Below, in pieces: positions 1 through 10,275 of a stretch of 64,000 nt of DNA (the stretch's first letter is position 1; each line of letters begins with the position of its first letter). Below the pieces are notes generated by a model that was not told the origin of the DNA, searched no databases, and saw only the letters and a program-made list of their open reading frames with translations. The position numbers were made by a program, and so were the translations under genes. Source of the stretch: an uncultured Lentisphaeria bacterium (lineage in GTDB: Bacteria; Verrucomicrobiota; Lentisphaeria; Victivallales; UBA1829); contig CAJKAR010000024.1 in the NCBI GenBank assembly GCA_905197955.1, forward strand, positions 1 to 64,000, written 5' to 3'.

Positions 1-153
1 AACTTTCAGCTGACTTTTTTCAAGTGATTTTAATTTTTTATTTTGAAATTACCTCTTTATATTTTTTTTTGGAAGAATATGGCTGATTTTTGTTAAAACG
101 GGTAAAAGATGAAAAAAAAACGCGTTTTTCCTCTGGAAACAAACAAGATATAC

Positions 154-182
154 TTGATTTTTGCTTTGGAATGGTTTATATA
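154..182 (+). promoter_or_regulatory. Sigma70-type promoter of the giant repeat-protein gene
   Basis: TTGATT at 154-159 and TATATA at 177-182 are separated by 17 bp. Transcription would start near 190, giving a leader of about 45 nt with a strong Shine-Dalgarno AGGAGG at 222-227, 8 nt before the ATG. Bases 1-153 are AT-rich with long A and T runs and show no gene. Confidence 0.6.
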
Positions 183-235
183 GTAAGGTGTGTATTCTAA
201 TGTGAAACATTGCCTTGTCGTAGGAGGTCTAAACG

Positions 236-3200
236 ATGGCGAACAACATTTATATTTGGAGTACGGATTCTAGCCTTTGGGAATCTAGTGGTGCGGATAT
301 TATTTATCTCGCTACGACTCCCGGTGCAAACGGGGATGCTGGAGGGCAGAGTAAGAATATAGTTGGTAATAACCAAACTTTGCAAAGTGCTCCTCTAAAA
401 GATGCTTTGCTTGACATTGGTTCAGATAATCTCGTAACTCTTGCTGGTAATTATACCGGAGCTGATAGCAGAACTCCCTATAATCTTAATTATACAGCAA
501 AACTTACACTGAAGGAAATTTCCGGAGTCCGGTTCAGTACGGGCGGTAAGCTGAATTTTTCTTCGCAGACCGGTGGTCCGCATACAACCGCAGATGATGG
601 ATCCGCACTGAACGACCGGAATATCAAAGTCAATGTCGTTGCAGATAATGATGCCTTTGCTCAAGGCAGTTCCACTGCGTTTGGAACCACTCAGAATTTG
701 TCAACCAATGGTTTCCTCTCCTTGGCTGGGACGCTGACCGTGACAGGAGATGCTTCCGCCTCTGTCAATGTCGCCAGCAGAGGTAATATCGCCGGTCTTA
801 CGGATGACAAGGACAACTGGATAAACAATGCTTCCTCCAATATCCTGAATGCCTCTGCATACAAGGCCGAAAATTTTTATATTACCAATAATTTTACAGG
901 TACTATCACCGCGGATGCCAGACTCAAGGTAACCTCCACCGTGGGCGCAACAGCAAATTCGAATACCGTTCAGGCTCATGGCGTGTGGGGGATTTCCTCC
1001 GTAAAAAGTGATGGCTACTGGGGCAAGAAGCTTGAAGACGGTTCTTATTATGGAACCATCGTTGCAACAGCGAATAATTCCAATATCAGAGCTTCTGTAA
1101 CGGATACAAAACCCAACGAGGATGGTTCCTTCTCGGATAGTGCCGCAACCGCTACTGGAAATATAATCGGTGCTTACGGTATTCGCAGTGGTTCCGATGA
1201 TCCCAATAATTATTCCGGTTCCATTACACTGGATTCTCATAACGGGTTGAATGGATACTATGGTTACAATGGTACCATTACCGTTACGGCTCTTAATAAT
1301 ACCTTCTATGCGAGGGCTCAGGGGGATGTCGCGTTGACATTCTCAGGAAATTCTGTGAAGGCTGTTGGTATGGCTTCAAACAGTCTTACGGTGAACGGAA
1401 TGTTCCTGGGGGAAATTTCTGCGACTGTCGATAATACATCTTTTAATCTGAGTGGTGGAGACAGCGCAAAATGGAGCGTGACCAACAACGATGTGCTTGC
1501 TGCCGGTATTTATACATCGACTCTGGTTGGTAATAATACCTTTGCCGGAAACATTCAGGTTACGAATACAGATTTCTATTTGAGTGCAAGAGGTCCGTCC
1601 AAAGATTATACCTTTGCAAGAGCTTATGGTATTTATGCTTCGGATATCACGATCAATGGTTCGCAGTCGGGGGGGACTGCCGGGTCCCTGGGATATGCCA
1701 GCGGACTTCTGGCTTCCAACATTACTGTAACTACATCAATTTCTTCTGGAGTCGGAGGTTTGTCAGCAGCGGTCGGTATTAAGTCCGATACACTGACGGC
1801 AGAAGCGTTTACCGGGACGATTACAGTGAATTCCGGTTTGAGTGCTGTTCGCAATGTCGGTTTGGATGTTTCTGCATTTAAGAATGGAAATGATTCCATT
1901 TTTGATATGGTTGGATCCATTACTGTAAATGCTGGTGCTATAGGGATTTATCCTGTCATTGCAGGTATTATGACCCAGGACGCTATCAATATGCGTATTT
2001 CCGGAGACATCACCGTTCCGGTTATCTCCGGTGAGCGTGATAATGTTTTTGCTATTTACGCCGGAGACATCGCCGGCAGTTATACGCCTTCCGGACAGAA
2101 TGACAATCTGACGATTGCCGCAGGAGCTGTCATTAATGGAGATATCGATCTTACGACAGGAACCAATTACATCACTGTGGACAGCAACGCCAGCATTACA
2201 GGCGATCTCCTTGCGACAAACGGTAACCTGAATCTTACGGTCCTGCTGAATCAGTATGGTTCCGTCGGAGGAGAGAATATCGCGACTGGAGATACTGCGA
2301 TTATTCAGTCCCAGGGAAAAATGAAAGGAACAGCTGTCACCGGTCTTACAATCAACCTGAACAATGCGGAAGTCGGCAAGACTTACAAAATCATTGAGGG
2401 CGTTGATTGGGGACAAAATGGTGTTCCCAAAGAAATCGGATTCCTTTATAACAATACCTCTGCAGAACGGAAAAACGTGCTCGTTGGTGAGCACATTGTG
2501 GGAACTCTGACGGGCGGTGGTTCTACAATCACTTATGAGACCTGGATTGAGAACGGCGCTCTTTATGTTCAGGTTACAGATGGAACTCCGACCTCGGCGA
2601 TTGCTCCCATTACAGGTTTCCAGGGGCAGGTTTCTGATGTTCCCGGTCAGTATCAGACGGTAACATTCTCCTGGGATGATCCAACAACATTCCTTGCAAC
2701 CAATGCCAAATATGAGTTTGAATATCGCATCGGTACGTTGACGGAATCCGGTGACTACGAATGGACAAATTCCATCGTTGTCATGCTGAGTAACTCTGCC
2801 CGCTCTTATAACGTATATAACGTTCAGGAAAATCAGATTGTCGAAGCACGGGTTCGTGTCAATCAGAGTTCCGGAGCCTATTATTCCGACTGGACCTCTG
2901 CGGAACAGATCGGCGGTGAGCTGGCTCAGGTTCCTCTGAGCGTAGGAAAAGTGACAGACGGAAATACTTACTTCCTTGATGGTAATACTCAGGGTGCAAC
3001 AAGCACGACTATGGATTTCGGCTGGGAGGATGTCTCAGGCGACTGTTCCAATGGACTGCAGTATTATGAAATGCAGTATTTCGTTGCAAAAGAAGATATC
3101 GCAAAAGAGGACTGGGCTGAACTGTGGACAAAACTGGAAACGCTTGATCCTTCCTATAGCGCTTCCTGGGGAGTCGATGGAACTCAAATAACCCTTTCCA

Positions 3201-6200
3201 ACGGGCATACTTACACCATCTTCGAACATACCAGCAAGACGACGACAATCAATCACATGCTCGTTTCCCGTATGAATGATGGTCAGTATGTTTACTGGCG
3301 TGTGCAGGCGGTCGATAATAAGGACAATGCCGGCGGCTGGACGGATGGCGAGCGCTTCCTCGTCGAGACCCGCGATACGGAGGCTCCTGTACTGAATGAT
3401 CCGAAGCCTTCCATGGTGACTGACAATTATCCGGTTTACAATCCGGTTTGGGATCCGGTTACTCAGACGGCTTCCTCTACCGTGAATATCTCCTTGCAGT
3501 GGACTTATAATGCAACGGATGATGTCTCCGGAGTGAACAAATATACCTGGCACTATCGTCTGAAAGGTTCCAATGACGAATATAAGTCCATCTCATTTGA
3601 GGTGAGCGGCTATCAGTTCGGCGGAATAATGACAGAGGTGATCAACGGACTTGCTCCGGGAATCTATGAAGCCTATTTGACTGTCTTTGACAATGTCCTT
3701 AAAGAGTCCTCAGACCGTTATTCTATGGAATGGGTCCTGGATGTTGATGCTCCGACGATCAATATCGTGAACAATCCCTCTACTACGACAATCGATCTGA
3801 ATGGATATCAGATTTGGACTGGCGAGTCTTTTGTAAACGTGGATCAGGAGACCATCAATCCGGGTGATATGATTGATAATGATGGACGCAAGGTTACAAA
3901 CCTGCTTCAGAATGTCAGCATTACGATTAATGTCGCCGATATCGTTGACAGCGATTCCGGATTGTTCTACTTCAAACTCTGCTATGAAGTCGTAGCAGAT
4001 GCCAGCACAGGTGCGACGACTTGGAAGTATCTGGATTCCACGGAAATCTCCTCCGGAATGACCACTTGGACCGTCAATGCAGATTTGAATGTCGCGGATT
4101 CCTACAAATGGATGTTTGTCGCCTATGACAAGGCGGGAAATGCGTCCGAATACTACTTTACTTCGGATGGGGATTCCACAGCTCCTGTTTTTGTGACGGA
4201 TCCCACGTATGATTACACGATGAATCCTTCGGATTCTTCTCTGGCTGCCTATACCCTTCGCTGGGATGCCGCTGTGGATAATGGCAGTACTGTCAATACA
4301 GGTGTAGCGTATTACAGAATTATCTTTGATTCCAAGCTGGGGCTTGACGATGTTGTGATTGCCGCAGTGCCTGGACAGTCTACTTATTCCTATGATCTGA
4401 AGGATGCAACCGGCAACTGGATCTGGCTCCCGGCGGATACTACTTATCAGATTCGGATCGAAGCATACGACTGGCTTTACAATGTAATGCCTTCCGATGA
4501 TGAAAAGAATAAACATATGACCTCTTCCGTGGTCAATATCGTTCCGGATAACGATGCGCCGGTATTCAACCCGACTATGAATTACCATGTCCACTACTCT
4601 GTGGTTGACGGCGCTTTGATTCAGAATGTCGATCTTACATGGACTTCTGCAGAGGATTCCGGAGCCGGTGTTAAAGGCTACTGGGTCATGTATCGGAAAC
4701 AGGGCGAAAGCGAATGGAGCGAGCCCGTCTGGGCAGAACATTCCGCCGGAACTTCAAAACTGACTCTGACCGGCTTGCCGGATGGAAACTATGAATGGCA
4801 GATTTATGCCGTTGATAAACGCGGAAATGAATCGCCTCTCGTTTCCAGCACCTGGCAGAATGATACTCAGGCTCCCGTATTCGCGGAGGGTTCTTCCGGA
4901 TCGCATGGGGATGTAAGTTTTGTCATCAACAATGTCGGCGGAGAAAGTTATGCTCAGATGCAGGTGACCATTTCCTGGACTCCTGCTGTGGATGCTCAGC
5001 AGACGGTTGGAAACGATAATCTCGTCGATCCTTCCGGCATTCAGGGCTATATCGTGGAATACCGCTACAAACTTCCGGGTGATGCTGACTTCGGTGCATG
5101 GTATTCTGTGAATTCAATAGATAATCTGATTACAGGAAATTCCATTACGCTGAATTCGGATAATCTGCTGCATAATTATGCCAATGCTACTTATGAGTGG
5201 CGGATTCAGGCGGTCGATAGAACCGGTAATATTTCCAGCTATCTGGAAGGCGATTCCGTGGAGGGTTGGACCGGCGATATAACCGCGCCGATCTTCACAA
5301 GTACGGATGTCACCGTTACGGTCGATTCGAACAATAATGTCACCATCGACTGGAAGGCCGCTGCTCAGGAAGATCCTGCTGTCACTCCGCAGACCGGTGT
5401 CAAAGAGTACATCTTTACGCTTCATAAGGAAGGGGATCCCGCAGATAAGACCTTTACGGTGACGCTGGATGATCCTAATCTGTCCAACTATACCTTCAGC
5501 AGCAGCTTCTGGGATAACTATGAGGATGGTACATATACATGGTCTCTGGTTGCCGTAGACTATGCCGGAAACGTATCTTCGGCTCTGACCGGTGATTCCT
5601 TCTTCATCGACCTGGATGCTCCGCATGGACCCGATGGCGGAGAAGGACATTTCACTTCTCTTCCGGCTCCGACGATCACTGTGGAATACAACTGGTTCCC
5701 GCAGCCCGGTATCGAAGGACCTGAGGATCCGGTTGAGGTTCGTGATCCGGCAAATATCACGATTACGTTTGATGCGTCGAATCATACCTATGAGGATATG
5801 ACAGGGGTCTATTTCATCTATCAGATCTCTCTGGACAAAACCTTCCAGGATGACAGCAAGCTGGTATATAACACGCTTACAGAATCGGAATTCATTAACA
5901 CCAATGTTTATGAAGGAGATCATCTGGTTCTGAGTACGGAAAATAACGGTATCACCCGGCTTGCCGGTTATGCTCCCGGAACAACCTTCTACTGGCGCGT
6001 GAAAGCGGTGGACGGAAGAGGTCATGAGGTCGCAAACTGGAGCCAGCAGATTACTCCGTTCCAGTTGAAGGACTCCGATGGAAATGATATTGTCGATATT
6101 TACACGGATCCGACAACTCCGGAAAATGTCAGCATAACAGTTGATGCGGATCCCAATTCTTCCGCGACACATCGGATTTCCTGGATCCCGTCAAGTGATA

Positions 6201-8341
6201 CATTTGGAATTAAGGGATACAATATCGAAATCTCCAATAAGATGGAGACAACCTATCTCTATCTGCCTGCTGACGAGTTCTCCAGAGATGATCTGTACAT
6301 CGGGGGGGCTGGACTTATTCTGAATTCCGGAACCTATCATTTCCGGGTTCAGGCAGTGGATGGTAGCGGCAGAACCAGTGATTGGAGTGAGAAAGTCTCT
6401 TATACGGTGTCGGAAGATGTCTACACCGGTGATGGAAGTTCCTCCGCTCTGGCGTATGTTCTGGACAATACAACGCCTGGAACCAATTATTATACCACCT
6501 CTGCAACCGGTGAAGTCGGGTTTGTGAATGACCAGAAGATCAACGGACTGTGGTATAAGTTCGATCTGCCGAACGAGGGTAAACTGGATATCAATGGAAG
6601 ACCGCTTGGCGGAATTTTGAACCTTTCGGTTGCTTCCGCATCGACCCTGACAATCACAATCTGTGATGATATTGAAAAGAAAACCATTAAGAAGTTCACC
6701 GTCAAAGGCGGAACAAATGGCGTTTCCAATATTATCATCGATCCGGCAAAATACGGCGATCGCATCTATGTTTATGTCGAGGCCGGCAAGAATGTCACCC
6801 GGGCACAGTATACGATCAATGCCAATATCTCCTTCTTTGAGTCGCCGGACTACGACGAGCTCAAGACGAATCCGACTTCCATCAAGCTGAATTCCACCGA
6901 TGGCGCGGCAACGGCCAGTGTTCAGGGATGGGTCGGATATCAGGACAAAGGCGATTACTACATGTTTACAGGGGATGCCGCCGCAACCGTTCAGGGTATC
7001 GATATCACCGGCGTGACCGGCAAATTGAAAGTTACCCTGTATGACAACGCATGGAAGAAGAAAGCTTCTGTTACAATTTCGGAGGATGCATACGGACTCT
7101 TCTCCGGTCAGCTGATTCCGGAGGTTTACTTCGTCGCGGTTGAAACAACAGACAGCGGAAAAGGAAAAGTAAACTCCTATTACAATCTGAATGTCTCGGA
7201 AAATTATCTGCCTGCGAATAAGCCTTCTTCCAATCCGGGCAATGTTGTCTCGCTGGATGCGAACGGATACTATGCTTCGACCGATGAGTGGGTCGGCTAC
7301 GGGGATGCTGTGGACTACTACAGCTTCTCGACAACCCATGCCGGCGCTTTGAATGTTTCCATCAATGTCAAGCAGAATGCCACCTTGAAAGTCACTCTGT
7401 ATCAGTTCGTGGATGGAAAACAGAAGAAGCTGAAGTCTGTTACGGTCAAGTCCACGACCAATAATACGAATCTCTTCAAGGATTATCTGGTCCCCGTCGG
7501 TGATTTCATGATTACGGTGGAATCCGGAGACAAGGGCAAAGGGAAACAGAATTCGTATTATGATCTGATGGTCAGCGATCAGTACAAGCACCCGGCTTCG
7601 CCGAACAGCAGCTTTGCTACGGCGGATCAGGGAACTCTGGTCGTGAACCAGCCGACAACCGCAGCCAATGATCTCTGGGTCGGTTATGGCGATCCGGTGG
7701 ATTATTACGAGGTTAATGTGGCAGGAGACGGGGTCTTCAATCTGGGTGTTTACGATCTCTCGGCAAAGGTGAAAGTCTTTGTGTACGAGAAAGATGCCAA
7801 TGGCGTTGCCGGTAAGAAGATCGCCACCGCGACTTTGAATGCCGGTACCAGCACCAACAGCGCATTCAAGAACAACCTGATGTTGACAGCCGGCAACTAC
7901 TATGTCGTTGTCGAATCCGCTGACAAGAAGACTGCAAAGCAGGAAACCGCTTACAATCTGAACTTCAACGGAACCTATTTCACCAACGACAATCATCTCA
8001 ATGACAATTCTGCATGGGATGTTGATACGGTTGCTCAAGCTCAGACTCTTGCGGCAAATGAAACCATTCAGCTCAGCGGCTGGGTCGGATTCAATGACGC
8101 TTCTGACTTCTTCCGCTTCGAACTGAACGGTTCCTCCATGGTGAGACTCGACTTCTCCAACTTCAATTCGACCAATCTGAAGTATGAGGTCAGATCCGTC
8201 GAAACGAATAAGAAGGTCTCCTTCGACCAGAACGGCATGTCCAAAGAACAGCTTTCGGGTGCCTACTATGTCGAAATTTCCACCAAGAACGAAAAGAAGT
8301 ATTACAGCAATGATTACACTCTCGGAATTACCGCTGTGTAA
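236..8341 (+). CDS. Giant repeat protein (beta-rich N-part, FN3-like repeats, PPC-like C-terminal repeats)
   Basis: A 2701-residue protein, probably a cell-surface or secreted adhesin-like protein; function unknown. Residues 1 to about 790 are rich in Asn, Gly, Thr and Ser with recurring short beta-strand patterns, like a beta-helix or autotransporter passenger. Residues about 800-2050 are FN3/Ig-like units of roughly 105-145 residues joined by a linker of the form D-x-x-A-P-V/I, seen near residues 1046, 1168, 1312, 1438, 1543, 1681 and 1791, with a variant at 1957. Residues about 2065-2701 hold four units centred on W-V-G-Y/F-x-D-x-x-D-Y/F-Y/F (near 2230, 2352, 2481, 2616), resembling bacterial pre-peptidase C-terminal domains. 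There is no N-terminal signal peptide (it starts MANNIYIWSTD), and no C-terminal beta-barrel or LPxTG motif, so the export route is unclear; type I secretion is one option. The gene stands alone between a promoter and a terminator. Confidence 0.85.
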   Translation: MANNIYIWSTDSSLWESSGADIIYLATTPGANGDAGGQSKNIVGNNQTLQSAPLKDALLDIGSDNLVTLAGNYTGADSRTPYNLNYTAKLTLKEISGVRFSTGGKLNFSSQTGGPHTTADDGSALNDRNIKVNVVADNDAFAQGSSTAFGTTQNLSTNGFLSLAGTLTVTGDASASVNVASRGNIAGLTDDKDNWINNASSNILNASAYKAENFYITNNFTGTITADARLKVTSTVGATANSNTVQAHGVWGISSVKSDGYWGKKLEDGSYYGTIVATANNSNIRASVTDTKPNEDGSFSDSAATATGNIIGAYGIRSGSDDPNNYSGSITLDSHNGLNGYYGYNGTITVTALNNTFYARAQGDVALTFSGNSVKAVGMASNSLTVNGMFLGEISATVDNTSFNLSGGDSAKWSVTNNDVLAAGIYTSTLVGNNTFAGNIQVTNTDFYLSARGPSKDYTFARAYGIYASDITINGSQSGGTAGSLGYASGLLASNITVTTSISSGVGGLSAAVGIKSDTLTAEAFTGTITVNSGLSAVRNVGLDVSAFKNGNDSIFDMVGSITVNAGAIGIYPVIAGIMTQDAINMRISGDITVPVISGERDNVFAIYAGDIAGSYTPSGQNDNLTIAAGAVINGDIDLTTGTNYITVDSNASITGDLLATNGNLNLTVLLNQYGSVGGENIATGDTAIIQSQGKMKGTAVTGLTINLNNAEVGKTYKIIEGVDWGQNGVPKEIGFLYNNTSAERKNVLVGEHIVGTLTGGGSTITYETWIENGALYVQVTDGTPTSAIAPITGFQGQVSDVPGQYQTVTFSWDDPTTFLATNAKYEFEYRIGTLTESGDYEWTNSIVVMLSNSARSYNVYNVQENQIVEARVRVNQSSGAYYSDWTSAEQIGGELAQVPLSVGKVTDGNTYFLDGNTQGATSTTMDFGWEDVSGDCSNGLQYYEMQYFVAKEDIAKEDWAELWTKLETLDPSYSASWGVDGTQITLSNGHTYTIFEHTSKTTTINHMLVSRMNDGQYVYWRVQAVDNKDNAGGWTDGERFLVETRDTEAPVLNDPKPSMVTDNYPVYNPVWDPVTQTASSTVNISLQWTYNATDDVSGVNKYTWHYRLKGSNDEYKSISFEVSGYQFGGIMTEVINGLAPGIYEAYLTVFDNVLKESSDRYSMEWVLDVDAPTINIVNNPSTTTIDLNGYQIWTGESFVNVDQETINPGDMIDNDGRKVTNLLQNVSITINVADIVDSDSGLFYFKLCYEVVADASTGATTWKYLDSTEISSGMTTWTVNADLNVADSYKWMFVAYDKAGNASEYYFTSDGDSTAPVFVTDPTYDYTMNPSDSSLAAYTLRWDAAVDNGSTVNTGVAYYRIIFDSKLGLDDVVIAAVPGQSTYSYDLKDATGNWIWLPADTTYQIRIEAYDWLYNVMPSDDEKNKHMTSSVVNIVPDNDAPVFNPTMNYHVHYSVVDGALIQNVDLTWTSAEDSGAGVKGYWVMYRKQGESEWSEPVWAEHSAGTSKLTLTGLPDGNYEWQIYAVDKRGNESPLVSSTWQNDTQAPVFAEGSSGSHGDVSFVINNVGGESYAQMQVTISWTPAVDAQQTVGNDNLVDPSGIQGYIVEYRYKLPGDADFGAWYSVNSIDNLITGNSITLNSDNLLHNYANATYEWRIQAVDRTGNISSYLEGDSVEGWTGDITAPIFTSTDVTVTVDSNNNVTIDWKAAAQEDPAVTPQTGVKEYIFTLHKEGDPADKTFTVTLDDPNLSNYTFSSSFWDNYEDGTYTWSLVAVDYAGNVSSALTGDSFFIDLDAPHGPDGGEGHFTSLPAPTITVEYNWFPQPGIEGPEDPVEVRDPANITITFDASNHTYEDMTGVYFIYQISLDKTFQDDSKLVYNTLTESEFINTNVYEGDHLVLSTENNGITRLAGYAPGTTFYWRVKAVDGRGHEVANWSQQITPFQLKDSDGNDIVDIYTDPTTPENVSITVDADPNSSATHRISWIPSSDTFGIKGYNIEISNKMETTYLYLPADEFSRDDLYIGGAGLILNSGTYHFRVQAVDGSGRTSDWSEKVSYTVSEDVYTGDGSSSALAYVLDNTTPGTNYYTTSATGEVGFVNDQKINGLWYKFDLPNEGKLDINGRPLGGILNLSVASASTLTITICDDIEKKTIKKFTVKGGTNGVSNIIIDPAKYGDRIYVYVEAGKNVTRAQYTINANISFFESPDYDELKTNPTSIKLNSTDGAATASVQGWVGYQDKGDYYMFTGDAAATVQGIDITGVTGKLKVTLYDNAWKKKASVTISEDAYGLFSGQLIPEVYFVAVETTDSGKGKVNSYYNLNVSENYLPANKPSSNPGNVVSLDANGYYASTDEWVGYGDAVDYYSFSTTHAGALNVSINVKQNATLKVTLYQFVDGKQKKLKSVTVKSTTNNTNLFKDYLVPVGDFMITVESGDKGKGKQNSYYDLMVSDQYKHPASPNSSFATADQGTLVVNQPTTAANDLWVGYGDPVDYYEVNVAGDGVFNLGVYDLSAKVKVFVYEKDANGVAGKKIATATLNAGTSTNSAFKNNLMLTAGNYYVVVESADKKTAKQETAYNLNFNGTYFTNDNHLNDNSAWDVDTVAQAQTLAANETIQLSGWVGFNDASDFFRFELNGSSMVRLDFSNFNSTNLKYEVRSVETNKKVSFDQNGMSKEQLSGAYYVEISTKNEKKYYSNDYTLGITAV

Positions 8342-8368
8342 TTCCCGCATGTAAGAGCTTGCCATTCG

Positions 8369-8405
8369 CCGCATCTCGGCTGATTCCCGGGATGCGGTTT
8401 TTTTT
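8369..8405 (+). terminator. Rho-independent terminator after the giant gene
   Basis: CCGCATC at 8369-8375 pairs with GATGCGG at 8391-8397 and is followed by eight T residues. It lies 28 nt after the stop codon. Confidence 0.85.
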
Positions 8406-8553
8406 CCTCTATCTGTTTCAGGAAAAATGCGCCTGAGGTTGTGGTGGGACACATTTGCTGTAATCATTCTCTCTTTTTCCAGGAAAAGCCGTTTTCTCCG
8501 CTTGCCTTTTTCATCTTGGAGCTGTACAGTTCCGGAAAACGAATGGAGTAGAG

Positions 8554-9528
8554 ATGAATGTGGATATGTTTCCCGGAGAAGAGCTGCTGATCGCTGCGGA
8601 AAAAGGTGATCCGGAGGCTCTCGCACAACTGGATTCATCCGGGTTCCTGCTAAAGCCGGATGAGAATGCCGAAAACTTTGTGGAACGCATTCGGGCGATG
8701 CATTCCAGATTCCTTGATTTTCTGGGGAAGACATCCGGGGGAAAACCGTTTGAGATTTACCGCAATATTTTTATTTCGGAGGAGGAACGAATTTCGGATG
8801 AGATCATCGAAGAGGCGTCGCGGACGACGGAAGCTCTTTACGGGTTTTCCATCCGCTGGGTGCCCGGATATTTTGTGAGTCGCGGACTCGGATGCCTCTG
8901 GGGCGGATGCGCACTCTCCGATGATGAGCCGGATACCGTTCCCGTCTTCATTATCCGCAAACGGTTCCAGACGGCCCGGAAGTGGTTCGTGTACACGCGG
9001 GATGAACTGTTGTCTCATGAATTGTGCCATGCGGCAAGGGCTCCGCTTCATGATCGCGCTCTGGAGGAGCATTTCGCTTATGCCGGTTCCTGCAGCCGTC
9101 TGCGCCGCTACATGGGCAACTGTTTCCAGACGGATCGCGATGCGATTCTGTTTATTCTTCCGGTATTGCTTCTGCTGCTGGTGCAGGTCTTGATCAATGT
9201 TTTTTTCGTTCCGCTTCCGGCGTGGCCGTTCTGGATTCTGGCATTTGCATGGCCGGTCTATCTGCTGATTCGCAACGCCTGTCAGCGGAAACGTTATTTT
9301 GCGGCGGAAGAGAATGTGCGGAAATGCGGATTCCCGAATCCCGCATCGTTTCTGTTCCGTTGCACCAGTCCGGAAATTGAGGCGATTGCCGCAAAAACTC
9401 CGGAGGAACTGGAACAGTTTATACAGGAAAAAGCCGTTTCCGAACTGCGGATGCGGATTATGGTAAAACGATTCCGGAAAGGAGAAAATGAAAATGCCGA
9501 CGATCCACGAAGTAACAGCCTATCTTGA
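8554..9528 (+). CDS. Membrane protein with HExxH metallopeptidase-like motif
   Basis: 324 residues; I do not recognise the family. H155-E-L-C-H159 sits in a context typical of zinc metallopeptidases (residues SHELCHAAR), with E171/E172 13 residues downstream as a possible third ligand. Two adjacent hydrophobic segments at about residues 193-215 and 222-245 are rich in Leu, Val, Phe and Trp and should anchor the protein in the inner membrane, leaving the motif on the N-terminal side. The tail after them is basic. There is no cleavable signal peptide. GGAG at 8545-8548 supports the start. The 3' end overlaps the Nif3-like gene by 35 bp, so the two are translationally linked. A protease role is inferred from the motif alone. 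Confidence 0.7.
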   Translation: MNVDMFPGEELLIAAEKGDPEALAQLDSSGFLLKPDENAENFVERIRAMHSRFLDFLGKTSGGKPFEIYRNIFISEEERISDEIIEEASRTTEALYGFSIRWVPGYFVSRGLGCLWGGCALSDDEPDTVPVFIIRKRFQTARKWFVYTRDELLSHELCHAARAPLHDRALEEHFAYAGSCSRLRRYMGNCFQTDRDAILFILPVLLLLLVQVLINVFFVPLPAWPFWILAFAWPVYLLIRNACQRKRYFAAEENVRKCGFPNPASFLFRCTSPEIEAIAAKTPEELEQFIQEKAVSELRMRIMVKRFRKGENENADDPRSNSLS

Positions 9529-10267
9529 CGAAATCCTGAATTTGAAGGCCTTTGCCGCCGATGCTTCCAACAACGGGCTTCAGTTCGAAGGATCACAAAA
9601 TGTGACCAAGGCCGTCTTCGGCGTCGATGGATGCAGCGGACTCTTTATGGATGCCGCCGATGCGGATGCCGATTTTGTTTTTGTTCATCACGGATTGAGC
9701 TGGGGCGGCAGCCTGAAACGCATTACCGGAGTGGATGCGGACCGGATCGCCATGCTTGCTTCCAACAATATTTCTCTCTATGCGGCGCATCTCCCGCTTG
9801 ACGCGAATCCGGAATTCGGACACAACATTCTGCTGGCGCGGACACTCGGGTTGGAGAAAATTGAGCCGTTTGGAACCTACGATGGATATAAAATCGGATT
9901 CAGCGGCACTCTGAAGCGGCAGAAATCCGTGGAGGACGTCGCGGAGTTCCTGAACGAGAATCTGCCGTGCGAAGGCGATCTTTCCATTATCGGAGAATCC
10001 GGACGGAAAGTCAAACGGATCGGCATCATCTCCGGCGGCGGAGCGTTTCCCTCCCTGTTCAGCGAAATGAAAAAGGAAGGTGTGGAGTGTCTGGTTACAG
10101 GTGAATTCGGACATCAGTCCTATCACTATGCGCTGGAGACGGGAATTCCGGTCATTGCGCTCGGACACTACCGCAGCGAGATTCCCGGTGTTCTCGCCGT
10201 AAAGGAACTCGTGGAAGAGAAATTCGGCATTCCCTGCGCATTCGTCGATCTCCCGACCGGGTTCTGA
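9494..10267 (+). CDS. Nif3-like dinuclear metal centre protein
   Basis: Nif3/YbgI family (DUF34): a widely conserved cytoplasmic protein that binds two metal ions and is often annotated as GTP cyclohydrolase I type 2; its true role is uncertain. The family motifs are visible: NNGLQFEG near the N-terminus, FVHHGLSWGG (first metal-binding histidines), YAAHLPLDANP, and toward the end TGEFGHQSYHYALE and ALGHYRSE, which supply further ligands. About 257 residues, the short form without the inserted PII-like domain. The ATG at 9494 is 9 nt from GGAG (9481-9484); the ATG at 9488 would be only 3 nt away, so the second is preferred. It overlaps the preceding membrane gene and is followed 8 bp later by an AraC regulator. 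Confidence 0.9.
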   Translation: MPTIHEVTAYLDEILNLKAFAADASNNGLQFEGSQNVTKAVFGVDGCSGLFMDAADADADFVFVHHGLSWGGSLKRITGVDADRIAMLASNNISLYAAHLPLDANPEFGHNILLARTLGLEKIEPFGTYDGYKIGFSGTLKRQKSVEDVAEFLNENLPCEGDLSIIGESGRKVKRIGIISGGGAFPSLFSEMKKEGVECLVTGEFGHQSYHYALETGIPVIALGHYRSEIPGVLAVKELVEEKFGIPCAFVDLPTGF

Positions 10268-10275
10268 GGCGGGGA

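Noticed and set aside
6191..8734. 847-codon open frame on the minus strand
   Set aside because: It lies antisense to the PPC-like repeats of the giant gene. Its product has low-complexity Ile/Arg/Gly composition with no domain pattern, and no ribosome site; it is a by-product of the sense-strand codon use.
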